Positions 37,534 to 45,775 of a DNA stretch of 64,000 nt are shown here, in pieces. The first letter of the stretch is position 1; every line of letters starts with the position of its first letter. This DNA is from Clostridiaceae bacterium (GTDB lineage Bacteria; Bacillota; Clostridia; Oscillospirales; QAMX01): the NCBI GenBank assembly GCA_018384365.1, contig JAHAYX010000017.1:96004-160003 (forward strand). The letters are read 5' to 3'. A program made the position numbers and the translations under genes. Below the pieces are notes generated by a model. It saw only the letters and a program-made list of their open reading frames with translations. It searched no databases and was not told the DNA's origin.

Positions 37534-39375
37534 TTAAAAACCGGTTCCGGACGGTGTCCCGCCGGCCGGCGGCTGCAGATCCCCGCTGCTGAAGAAACGA
37601 TAGGCCGCAGCATTTTCCTTTTTCACCATGGACATGGCCGTATTCGCCGCCTGAGAGAGTGCCTCATACGTCGCGCCGTCATACGGGCTGAAGGCAATGC
37701 CGATGCTCGCCGTGACATGGAGGTTTTTGGCCAGTTCCTCGATCTTTTCCAGCAGTGCCTCCGCCTTCCGGGCAACAATGCCATACTCCTCCGCGCCGAC
37801 CATATAAATGGTGAACTCGTCGCCGCCGGTGCGGCCCACGATATCATCCCGTCGGAAGTTCTTTGCAACCGTACGGCTGATCCGGCGCAGCAGTTCGTCG
37901 CCCGCCTCCTTGCCGTACTGCTCGTTCACCGCCGAGAAGTTATTCAGGTCAACCACCAGCAGCGCACCGTTCTGGTTTTCGGCAATCAGGCGCTCTGTGC
38001 GCAGGCGCACGCCGTTGTAGTTCGGCATACCGGTCAGTTCATCGCGGTTGGCGGGGTTCGTCAGGCTAGCATCCAGGCTTTCCTGTCCGCTCAGACTGAC
38101 CAGCTCGCCCATCACGGCCAGCGTGCGGCGTCCGCCGCCGGACAGCAGCTTTGTGCGCAGCACAAAGGGTTCATACTGGCCGCTGCGGACACGGATGCGC
38201 AGGCGCAGATCGTCGATCGGAGCCTCTGCCGCATGGCGGATCGCACTGTGCAGGCTCTCGGTATCCTCCGGATGGACATGACGGAAGCTGCGCTTTTTCT
38301 TGCGCAGACTGAGCACGGTTCCGGTCAGGCTGGGAATCACACGGCGCACATTCGGCGTAAACACCGCTTCGCGCCTTGTCAGGTCATATTCAAAATAGAC
38401 ACGGTCGGTAAATTCCGACAGCGCCGCAAAACGTTCGCTGCGCAGTCTGCGTGTGCGGGCAGCCTCCCGGTAAAAGAGGACGGCCAGCAGGACCAGCACC
38501 ACGGCGAGCAATCCCGCCGCAAGTGCCGCGTAAGTCAGGATATGCGGCCGGACGCCGGCGGTATTCGCCGTCTCCGCGCTGTCTGCCAGCACGACAACGC
38601 TCCAGCCGTTCACACCGAGCGGCGCAAACGAGAGAGAACCGCCCTTCGTGACGGTGCTTCCGGTTTTGGCGTCCGCCAGCGCGGTTTTCAGCGTTCCGGC
38701 GGCGTTTTCCGGAAGGCGGGAGAGCAGATTATAGCCGTTTTCCTCCGTCCAGATGTGCTGGGTACGGCTGGCCGGCACAACCAGCCCCTCCTGGGTGACC
38801 AGCAGGACCGTATCCGTCAGACCGTCCGCCGCCGGCGGGAACAGACGCGCCGCATCGGAGATGCCGCAGACAACGCCCGCCAGGCTTCTGCCGCGGGAAA
38901 CGCCGCGGGCAGTGAACAGCGTATATTCCCAGTCAGAGCCGGGATAATGGATCAAAATTCCGACAAGATCCCCCGCCGCCAGCTTTTCTTCCAGCCGGCT
39001 GCGGCTTTCGCCCAGATATTCGCTGAGGCCGGTGAGCACATCCGGCGATTCATACGTGAAGGTCAGCGCACCGGTGCCAAACGGCGCAATTTCGCTTCCG
39101 TCCGGCTCCAGTTTCTCCTCCGCCGCATAGCTGGCCGCGGCGGACAGCGCATCCCGCACGTCCTCCAGCCGGGTTCTCGCGCCGAACGCCACCGCGTCGC
39201 GCAGGGAATCCAGATCCGAAGCCGTTATTTGAGAGGCTTCCTCCTGCATCGCGGAGAACTGGGTAAACAGCACCGCCGAAGCGGAAAACAGGAGCAGCGC
39301 CGCAAGGATAAAGGCTGCGGCTGCGCCATATTTGGTGAAAAAGCCGGGAGCCCGGCCCTTTTTATTTCTGCGCAT
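37534..39375 (-). CDS. Membrane-anchored diguanylate cyclase (sensor + GGDEF)
   Basis: Two TMs flanking a periplasmic sensor; NRDELTGMPNYNGV, GRTGGDEFTIYM. Confidence 0.9.
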   Translation of the reverse strand: MRRNKKGRAPGFFTKYGAAAAFILAALLLFSASAVLFTQFSAMQEEASQITASDLDSLRDAVAFGARTRLEDVRDALSAAASYAAEEKLEPDGSEIAPFGTGALTFTYESPDVLTGLSEYLGESRSRLEEKLAAGDLVGILIHYPGSDWEYTLFTARGVSRGRSLAGVVCGISDAARLFPPAADGLTDTVLLVTQEGLVVPASRTQHIWTEENGYNLLSRLPENAAGTLKTALADAKTGSTVTKGGSLSFAPLGVNGWSVVVLADSAETANTAGVRPHILTYAALAAGLLAVVLVLLAVLFYREAARTRRLRSERFAALSEFTDRVYFEYDLTRREAVFTPNVRRVIPSLTGTVLSLRKKKRSFRHVHPEDTESLHSAIRHAAEAPIDDLRLRIRVRSGQYEPFVLRTKLLSGGGRRTLAVMGELVSLSGQESLDASLTNPANRDELTGMPNYNGVRLRTERLIAENQNGALLVVDLNNFSAVNEQYGKEAGDELLRRISRTVAKNFRRDDIVGRTGGDEFTIYMVGAEEYGIVARKAEALLEKIEELAKNLHVTASIGIAFSPYDGATYEALSQAANTAMSMVKKENAAAYRFFSSGDLQPPAGGTPSGTGF

Positions 39376-39679
39376 TTGTTCCAACTCCTCATAGTGTTGA
39401 TTCCGCAATGGGAGAACGTGAGAAAAGCCGTGCGGCAGACGAAAACCGTCTTCGTGCGGCGCGCCGGAGAGGAAAAACCATGCTATACCGCAGGATTCTT
39501 TCCATACCGTTTTTTTCAGCATACCACAAGGTTTTCCGAAAATCAACAAAAAAACAGCCGTTTTACTGCTGTGCCCGTCATTTTTTCGGGTTTTCCTTCC
39601 GTATCAGGCCGCATATTCTCCCGGCGCAGGTAACATACTATCTCCGGCAAACACCAGGCACACCCGGAAAGGAGCAAGT

Positions 39680-39844
39680 ATGACGGAACAAAAGAAAAAG
39701 GAGCAAAAAAAGCACGACCGTCCGACCGAGCTTGCGCAGTCCATTGCGCATATGAGCTCCGATGCGACGGATCCCCAGGGCAGCTGGACCGGACATCCCA
39801 CAGACGAATGGATCGTCCCCGTTCAGGATGCGGACGATTTGTAA
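39680..39844 (+). CDS. 54-aa small protein ending DPQGSWTGHP...VPVQDADDL
   Basis: MTEQKKKEQKKHDRPTELAQSIAHMSSDATDPQGSWTGHPTDEWIVPVQDADDL*; GGAAAGGAGC RBS; followed by terminator. Confidence 0.65.
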   Translation: MTEQKKKEQKKHDRPTELAQSIAHMSSDATDPQGSWTGHPTDEWIVPVQDADDL

Positions 39845-39852
39845 GACAAGCA

Positions 39853-39880
39853 GGGCCGCCGGGAATACCGGCGGCCTTTT
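39853..39880 (+). terminator. Rho-independent terminator
   Basis: ggccgccgg-gaata-ccggcggcctttt. Confidence 0.75.
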
Positions 39881-40032
39881 CCTCTGCCGGAAAGCGTTAG
39901 AAAATCCAAAACTGCGGGATATCCTGCAAGAAATTTTGCAGGATCCCGGTTACAATACCGGGGTAAGCTGAGTCGTGTTCCCTGCGGAGAGAGCGGCTCA
40001 CGGCAAAACGGCAGACAGGAGTGTCTCTTCCT

Positions 40033-41055
40033 ATGATCAATATGCAAAACTGGCTGCAGGACATGAAGTCCGCGCCGCGTAAAAAGGCCATGCCCATTTT
40101 ATCCTTCCCCTGCGTCAGTCTGATGGGGATCACGGTGGCGGAGCTGATCAACAGTCCGGCACTCACCGCAGAAGGTATGGCGCGGGTCGCCGCGCGCTGC
40201 GACGCTGCCGCTGCGGTCAGCATGATGGACCTCTCCGTGGAGGCGGAGGCTTTCGGCGCGCAGATCCGCGTGTCGGAAAACGAGGTGCCGACCGTTACCG
40301 GCGCCCTGGTCGAAACGCCGGAGGCGGCAGAAGCGCTCGCCGTCCCGCCGGTCGGCGCTGCCCGCACGGGACAATATATCGAAGCCATCCGGCTTGCCTG
40401 CGAAAAAATCACGGACCGTCCGGTTTTTGCGGGCGTGATCGGCCCGTTTTCCCTGGCAGGACGCCTGATGGACGTCTCCCAGGCCATGATCTACTGCTAT
40501 GACGAACCGGAAATGGTGCATACCGTCATGCGGAAAACGACCGATTTCCTGATTGCCTACTGCAAGGCTTATCAAACCACCGGCGCAGGCGGCGTTGTCA
40601 TCGCCGAACCGCTGACCGGGCTTCTCTCCCCCGCACTCGCGGAGGAATTTTCCGCGCCCTATGTCCGTGAGCTGGTCGCGGCCGTGCAAACGCCGGATTT
40701 CCCCGTGATTTACCACAACTGCGGCAACAACACCGTCCGGATGCTGGATGCCATCCTCACGGCGGGCGCCGCAGGCTATCACTTCGGCAATGCCGTGGAT
40801 ATGCGCGAGGTACTCGCCCGGATGCCGGCGGATGTGCTCACAATGGGCAATATCGATCCCGCCGGGCAGTTCCGCAACGGCACGCCGGAGAGCATCCGCC
40901 GTGAAACGCTGGCGCTGCTGCGGGACTGCTGCCCGCAGCATCCGAATTTTGTCATTTCCTCCGGCTGTGATATCCCTCCTGCCAGCCGCTGGGAAAACAT
41001 CGACGCATTTTTTGAAGCCGTCGCCGCCTATTATGAGGAAACAGCCCGCGCCTGA
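40033..41055 (+). CDS. Uroporphyrinogen decarboxylase-family protein (corrinoid methyltransferase-like)
   Basis: GVIGPFSLAGRLMD, VIYHNCGNNTVRMLDAI, YHFGNAVDM, GNIDPAGQFRNGTPESI. Confidence 0.85.
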   Translation: MINMQNWLQDMKSAPRKKAMPILSFPCVSLMGITVAELINSPALTAEGMARVAARCDAAAAVSMMDLSVEAEAFGAQIRVSENEVPTVTGALVETPEAAEALAVPPVGAARTGQYIEAIRLACEKITDRPVFAGVIGPFSLAGRLMDVSQAMIYCYDEPEMVHTVMRKTTDFLIAYCKAYQTTGAGGVVIAEPLTGLLSPALAEEFSAPYVRELVAAVQTPDFPVIYHNCGNNTVRMLDAILTAGAAGYHFGNAVDMREVLARMPADVLTMGNIDPAGQFRNGTPESIRRETLALLRDCCPQHPNFVISSGCDIPPASRWENIDAFFEAVAAYYEETARA

Positions 41056-41077
41056 GCGCGCAAGCCATGCAAAATAA

Positions 41078-41119
41078 GCCCGCAGAACCCGGGAAATTCC
41101 GGTCTGCGGGTTCTTTTTT
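41078..41119 (+). terminator. Rho-independent terminator
   Basis: agcccgcaga...tctgcgggttctttttt. Confidence 0.75.
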
Positions 41120-41139
41120 GAAAAATATGCGATACCCTC

Positions 41140-41168
41140 TTTACAAGATAGAACAAATGTTCTATAAT
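41140..41168 (+). promoter_or_regulatory. Candidate SOS promoter: TTTACA-N17-TATAAT with LexA-type box AGAACAAATGTTCT in the spacer
   Basis: -35 at 41140-41145, box at 41150-41163, -10 at 41163-41168. Confidence 0.55.
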
Positions 41169-41282
41169 AAGTTTGTTCGTAATAGCTTCGCTCTTTTTTG
41201 GTACCTGCGTAAAATAGATATTTTCGTTCCGGGACGCGCAAATGCCGGCTATGTATGCAGCCGCCCCGAGGGGCGGCAGGGT

Positions 41283-41459
41283 TTACATGATGTGTTCTTC
41301 CGCGCAGTTGTCCAAAACGCGCATACCCATTTCCTTCCGGCCTGCGACCGGGAATTTTGCAATGCTTACCGCATCAAATTTCGCGCAGAGCCTTTTTTCC
41401 GGGTTCAGGCGGAGATTCTCCGTTTGTGCAGATTCTTTTTTCTCTCCGGTCATAAACAT
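41283..41459 (-). CDS. Hypothetical 58-aa ORF
   Basis: MFMTGEKKESAQTENLRLNPEKRLCAKFDAVSIAKFPVAGRKEMGMRVLDNCAEEHIM*; GGGGTGATG upstream; GC hairpin gccgccccgaggggcggc just past the stop. Below the ORF-track length cut-off. Confidence 0.35.
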   Translation of the reverse strand: MFMTGEKKESAQTENLRLNPEKRLCAKFDAVSIAKFPVAGRKEMGMRVLDNCAEEHIM

Positions 41460-41573
41460 CACCCCGCATCAGTATGTCCGGAAAACAAAAAATTCTGCAT
41501 AAAATCCCTGCCGGTTCCGGCAAAATCATGCAAAAAAAGAGCGCTTGCCGCGTTTTATGAAAGGAGCTTTCCC

Positions 41574-41840
41574 ATGCAGAAAACCAATCTTCCCCTCGAC
41601 CTCTTCCCGCCGCTTCCGACCCGGGAGGCGTCGCGTGGGCCGCACTGCCCGATCTGCGGCGAAGCGGCGGAAACTTTTTATATTGACCGCTGGGGTATGA
41701 CCGTCGGCTGTGCCGCATGCATCTGTGCGAAGCACAAAAAATCGCCTGCCGCCTCCGCCGTGGAGGACGCCGCACCGGCCGGGCAGTGCGAAAACAGAAA
41801 AGGAGGGCGTCAATATGCGAAAACCGGGCTTTTCCTATAA
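41574..41840 (+). CDS. Small zinc-ribbon protein (88 aa)
   Basis: MQKTNLPLDLFPPLPTREASRGPHCPICGEAAETFYIDRWGMTVGCAACICAKHK; AAAGGAG RBS. Confidence 0.6.
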   Translation: MQKTNLPLDLFPPLPTREASRGPHCPICGEAAETFYIDRWGMTVGCAACICAKHKKSPAASAVEDAAPAGQCENRKGGRQYAKTGLFL

Positions 41841-42000
41841 ACGCTGCGCCTGCTGCGGCAGGCTCTGGAATGTCTCTGCGCTTGCAGACAGTCCGGACAG
41901 ATATCTCTGTCCGGACTGCACCCTGCGGCGGAAGCGCCGCAGAAAGAAAAAAAAGGCCGTCCCCTTCCCGGGAGGACGGCCTTTTCGTAAAATATTTCGA
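41815..42000 (+). CDS. Second small zinc-ribbon protein with basic tail; frame has no stop before the terminator hairpin
   Basis: MRKPGFSYKRCACCGRLWNVSALADSPDRYLCPDCTLRRKRRRKKKKAVPFPGGRPFRK...; AAAAGGAGGG RBS; frame stays open to 42312, so the end given here is nominal. Confidence 0.5.
41947..41985 (-). terminator. Rho-independent terminator of asnA (hairpin possibly active on both strands)
   Basis: aaaaggccgtcc-ccttcccggga-ggacggcctttt; long U-run on minus strand, only TTTT on plus. Confidence 0.85.
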
Positions 42001-43008
42001 TTACAGCAGCTCAATGCCTGCGGCGCGGCAGGCGGCGCGGGTCTCCTCATCCCAGACGGACGCCTGCACTTCCCCGACGTGCACCTTACCCAGCAGCAGC
42101 ATACACAGCCGGGACTGGCCGATGCCGCCGCCGATGGTCAGCGGCAGTTCTCCCGCCAGCAGCGCGCGGTGGAAGTCCAGCGTACGGCGCGCATCACAGC
42201 CCGCCTCGGTCAGCTGACGGTCCAGCGATTCCGGGCTGACGCGAATGCCCATACTCGAGATCTCCACGGCACGGTTCATCGCGTCCGACCACAGCAGGAT
42301 ATCGCCGTTTAAGTCCCAATCGTCATAGTCCGGCGCGCGGCCGTCGTGCCGTTTGCCGGAGCGCAGCTTTTTGCCAACCTGCGTCAAAAGCGTGGTATGG
42401 TGCTCACGCACAAAAAAGTCCTCGCGCTCGCGCGGCGTGAGCGACGGATACAGATCCTCCAGCTCCTGCGTGGATACCACGGCGATGTTCCGGTCGATAT
42501 CCGAAGAAATGCCCTCATAGCGGCAGGTTAACACGTCGCGCGTGATGCAGATGGCGTCGAGAATGCGGCGCACGGCATCCGTCAGATACGTCAGCGTGCG
42601 CTGTTCCGGCGTAATGACCTTTTCCCAGTCCCACTGATCGACATAAATGGAGTGCAGATTATCCATTTCCTCATCGCGGCGGATGGCGTTCATATCGGTA
42701 TACAGGCCTTCGCCGGGCTTGAAGCCGTAACGGTGCAGCGCCATGCGCTTCCATTTGGCCAGAGAGTGCACAACCTGCGCATCCGTGCCCGTTTCCTTAA
42801 TATCAAAGCTGACCGGGCGCTCCACGCCATTCAAATCATCGTTCAGGCCGGTGGCGGCCTCCACAAACAGCGGCGCCGAGACGCGTTTTAAATTGAGCGC
42901 CATGGAAAGCGAATCCTCAAACGTGCGCTTGATCAGCGCAATTGCGTCCTGTGTCCGGTAAAGATCCAGCTTCGGGTGGTAGCCCTGCGGGATAATGGTC
43001 TTGCTCAT
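42001..43008 (-). CDS. asnA: Aspartate--ammonia ligase
   Basis: SAPLFVEAATGLNDDLNGVERPVSFDIK, HSLAKWKRMALHRY, LHSIYVDQWDWE, GGGIGQSRLCMLLL. Confidence 0.95.
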   Translation of the reverse strand: MSKTIIPQGYHPKLDLYRTQDAIALIKRTFEDSLSMALNLKRVSAPLFVEAATGLNDDLNGVERPVSFDIKETGTDAQVVHSLAKWKRMALHRYGFKPGEGLYTDMNAIRRDEEMDNLHSIYVDQWDWEKVITPEQRTLTYLTDAVRRILDAICITRDVLTCRYEGISSDIDRNIAVVSTQELEDLYPSLTPREREDFFVREHHTTLLTQVGKKLRSGKRHDGRAPDYDDWDLNGDILLWSDAMNRAVEISSMGIRVSPESLDRQLTEAGCDARRTLDFHRALLAGELPLTIGGGIGQSRLCMLLLGKVHVGEVQASVWDEETRAACRAAGIELL

Positions 43009-43166
43009 TTGGAATTCCCCCGTTTATAGTAAAATATCTTCCCATTTTAGTTGATTCTTTATTATAGTACGCCGCACCCGCTTTGTCAATTGCCGTGCAC
43101 TTGACAAGTATTGCGCCGAAGTGTTAAAATATACCTATTCTATCAGTGGAAAGGTCTGATTTCCCT

Positions 43167-43865
43167 ATGTGGTATCGGTATGAAACGCATATGCACTCGC
43201 GCGAGGGCAGCGCCTGCGGCAAGGACAGCGCCGCAGATATGGTGCGCGCCTATCATGCGGCCGGATATGCCGGTGCGGTCCTGACGGATCATTTTATCTG
43301 GGGGAACACGGCCATTCCGCGCGACCTCCCCTGGGAAGAACGGATGCAGGGATATTACGACGCTTACCTCTCCGCCAAGCCGCTGGCGGACGAGCTGGAT
43401 TTTGACCTGCTTTTCGGCATCGAGCATTTTTATGGAAACTGGAAGGAAATCCTGATCTACGGCCTTGGCGTGGACTTCTGGAAAGCAAATCCCGACATTC
43501 CGCAGATCAGCGTGGAGGAACTGGGCGAGCGCGTGCACGCGGCGGGCGGATTGATCTCCCATGCACATCCCTATCGCTTCCGCGCCTCCTATATGGACGC
43601 CTTTTATGAGCCGACGCTCACCATGTGCGACGCCATTGAGGTATTCAACCACTCCGATCCGCCCGAAATGAACGCCAAATCCATGGCGCTGGCGGAAAAG
43701 ACCGGCCTGCTGCGCACCTCCGGCGCGGATGTGCACTGGAAGGACTACGAAGGCATCGGCCAGGCTGGCCTGGCGTTCCCCCGCAGACTGCGCACCAACG
43801 AGGAATTTGTCGCGGCGCTGCGTGCCGGCGAAGGACGGTTGATTATCAACGGTGAAATCCTCTGA
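43167..43865 (+). CDS. PHP-domain phosphoesterase
   Basis: YETHMHSREGSACGKDSAADMVRAYHAAGYAGAVLTDH, GGLISHAHPYR, SGADVHW. Confidence 0.85.
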   Translation: MWYRYETHMHSREGSACGKDSAADMVRAYHAAGYAGAVLTDHFIWGNTAIPRDLPWEERMQGYYDAYLSAKPLADELDFDLLFGIEHFYGNWKEILIYGLGVDFWKANPDIPQISVEELGERVHAAGGLISHAHPYRFRASYMDAFYEPTLTMCDAIEVFNHSDPPEMNAKSMALAEKTGLLRTSGADVHWKDYEGIGQAGLAFPRRLRTNEEFVAALRAGEGRLIINGEIL

Positions 43866-43924
43866 CGGAGCGGAGCCGCTTCCTTTCCTTCCAAACAAAG
43901 GCAAGCAGCTCCGCCATCTTTCAT

Positions 43925-44009
43925 GCGGGTATGGCGGAATTGGCAGACGTGTTGGATTTAGGTTCCAATGCCGCATGGCGTGCAGGTTCAAATCCTGTTA
44001 CCCGCACCA
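43925..44009 (+). tRNA. tRNA-Leu (anticodon TAG)
   Basis: gcgggta...ttgga-tttaggt-tccaa...ggttcaaatcc...tacccgcacca; variable arm present, CCA encoded. Confidence 0.93.
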
Positions 44010-44201
44010 CAACCAGAGCAGGCAGATTATCGTCCTGCTCTGGTTAAAAAAACAACAGGGTGTGCATTTTGCCGCACCATGAAAGAACGTGCGCCGTGCC
44101 TCGCCGGTTTCGGAAACGCCTCTTTTCCGCAGAAAAGAGCGCCGGATTTCCTTCGTTTATGATTGTCATTCTACGTTTTGCTAAGAAAGGGTCGAGCATG
44201 A

Positions 44202-44945
44202 ATGCGTATCGCAATTTGCGACGACAGTCTTTTAGACCGGGAACTAATCGTTGCATTACTGCATAAATATTTTATCGGAAAACCGATTTCCAATGAGATC
44301 CTGCAATATGAAAGCGGCGAGGAGCTGCTCCGCGATTTTGGGGAAGAGGAGTGGTTTGACCTCATTTTCCTCGACATTTATATGAACGAGCTTCTGGGCA
44401 TCGATGTGGCGCACAGACTGAGAACCCTGGGCTACCGCGGGAATATTGTGTTTCTCACGGCTACGTCGGATTTTGCCGTGGACAGCTATGACGTGGAGGC
44501 CATGGGCTATCTGCTGAAGCCGCACAGCTATGAAAAGCTTGCCCGGGTGATGGACAGAGCAACCCGGGGGATGACCGCAAGCACCTATCAGATCCGCCAA
44601 CATTCCAGAATTGTCCGGGTGCCCTACCACGAAATCCTGTATGTGGAAAGCAGCAACACAAAATGTATCCTGCATTGCTGCGACGGGCAGAGCTATGTGA
44701 TCTATAAACGGCTCGGCGATATCGAAAACGAGCTGAACGACGACCGTTTCCTGCGGTGCCACCAGAGTTATCTTGTGAATATGGATTATATCCGCAAGAT
44801 TGACAACCAGTTCACATTGGAAACGGGAGACACGGTACTGATCCGGCAGCGAAACCTGAAGGCGATCCGCCAGGCCGTGCTGGATTACATGGACCGCAAC
44901 CAGCCCCGCGCCGCAAAGATCCCTGTGGAGGTAAAAGCCGAATAA
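44202..44945 (+). CDS. LytTR-family response regulator (receiver + LytTR)
   Basis: MRIAICDDSLLDRELI, DLIFLDIYM, HSRIVRVPYHEILYVESSNTKCILHC, FLRCHQSYLVNMDYI. Confidence 0.92.
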   Translation: MRIAICDDSLLDRELIVALLHKYFIGKPISNEILQYESGEELLRDFGEEEWFDLIFLDIYMNELLGIDVAHRLRTLGYRGNIVFLTATSDFAVDSYDVEAMGYLLKPHSYEKLARVMDRATRGMTASTYQIRQHSRIVRVPYHEILYVESSNTKCILHCCDGQSYVIYKRLGDIENELNDDRFLRCHQSYLVNMDYIRKIDNQFTLETGDTVLIRQRNLKAIRQAVLDYMDRNQPRAAKIPVEVKAE

Positions 44946-44952
44946 AGCGTCA

Positions 44953-44998
44953 AAAAACGGCCGGAACTGCGAGTTTTTCGCGGTGACGGCCGTTTTGT
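44953..44998 (+). terminator. Rho-independent terminator
   Basis: aaaaaacggccg...cggccgttttgttc. Confidence 0.7.
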
Positions 44999-45037
44999 TC
45001 TGCGCTTTTGTGAATCAGAAAGCAAAAATGCCTCCGT

Positions 45038-45766
45038 TCAGCGTTTTTCAATCACCAGATCCTGGTAACAGTGTTCTATTTCCTCGATAATGGCGTCCGC
45101 ACGCCGTGTTCCCAGGCGCGTCGCGCCCGCCGCAATCGCCATAACGGCCAGCGGCGCCGCATTGTATCCGCCAAAGCCGGAGAACTTCACGCCGACACCC
45201 TCCCCGGCGTTTTCGCGCATGATGGCGATCGACCGGACGTCTGGCGAACCGTTTCGCCCGGACGAGGTTTTCACGAAATCAACGCCCGCCTCCGCCGCAA
45301 TCCGGCAGCCGGCGGCCAACTCTTCGTCGGTCAGCAGTGCGGACTCCATGATGGATTTCACGACGTAGCCATAGGCGTGTCCCGCCTTCACAACCTCCGA
45401 AATGTCGTGTGCATACGTCTGATAGTCGCCGCCGCGCAGGGCGCCGACATTGGTTACAAAATCCACGCACGCAGGCCGTCCGCGCATGGCACGGCAGGCC
45501 GTTTCCACCTCGCGGACCTTTTCCGCGGTCGGCAGCGTTCCGAAGGGAAAAGCTGCGACGATTCCGGTCTCAATGCCCGTCCCCTCCAGGAAATCGGCGG
45601 TGCGTTCCACCCAGATCAGGTTGGGATGCATCCCTCGGAAGTGATAGCGGATCGCCGTTTCGGCGTGTGCGCGCAGTTCCTGCTCCGAGGTGCCCGGATC
45701 CAACACCGCAAAATCCATGAGCGACGCAAGCCGCGCCCGATCGTATGTTACTCCATGAATGATCAT
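45038..45766 (-). CDS. deoC: Deoxyribose-phosphate aldolase family protein
   Basis: CVDFVTNVGALRGG, VVKSIMESALLTDEE, VDFVKTSSGR, VGVKFSGFGGY. Confidence 0.82.
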   Translation of the reverse strand: MIIHGVTYDRARLASLMDFAVLDPGTSEQELRAHAETAIRYHFRGMHPNLIWVERTADFLEGTGIETGIVAAFPFGTLPTAEKVREVETACRAMRGRPACVDFVTNVGALRGGDYQTYAHDISEVVKAGHAYGYVVKSIMESALLTDEELAAGCRIAAEAGVDFVKTSSGRNGSPDVRSIAIMRENAGEGVGVKFSGFGGYNAAPLAVMAIAAGATRLGTRRADAIIEEIEHCYQDLVIEKR

Positions 45767-45775
45767 GCCGCCACC

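Noticed and set aside
41067-41573. N-terminal extension of ORF 41067-41840
   Set aside because: Spans a terminator, the putative LexA promoter and a GC hairpin; real start is ATG 41574 with AAAGGAG
43009-43145. Possible T-box leader for asnA
   Set aside because: Intergenic region too short and lacks the conserved T-box core
43925-44009. tRNA-Leu as an integration site
   Set aside because: No duplicated 3' tRNA segment or integrase next to it
44011-44046. aaccagagcagg...cctgctctggtt hairpin after tRNA-Leu as a terminator
   Set aside because: Good stem but no U-run on either strand; left uncalled as a terminator
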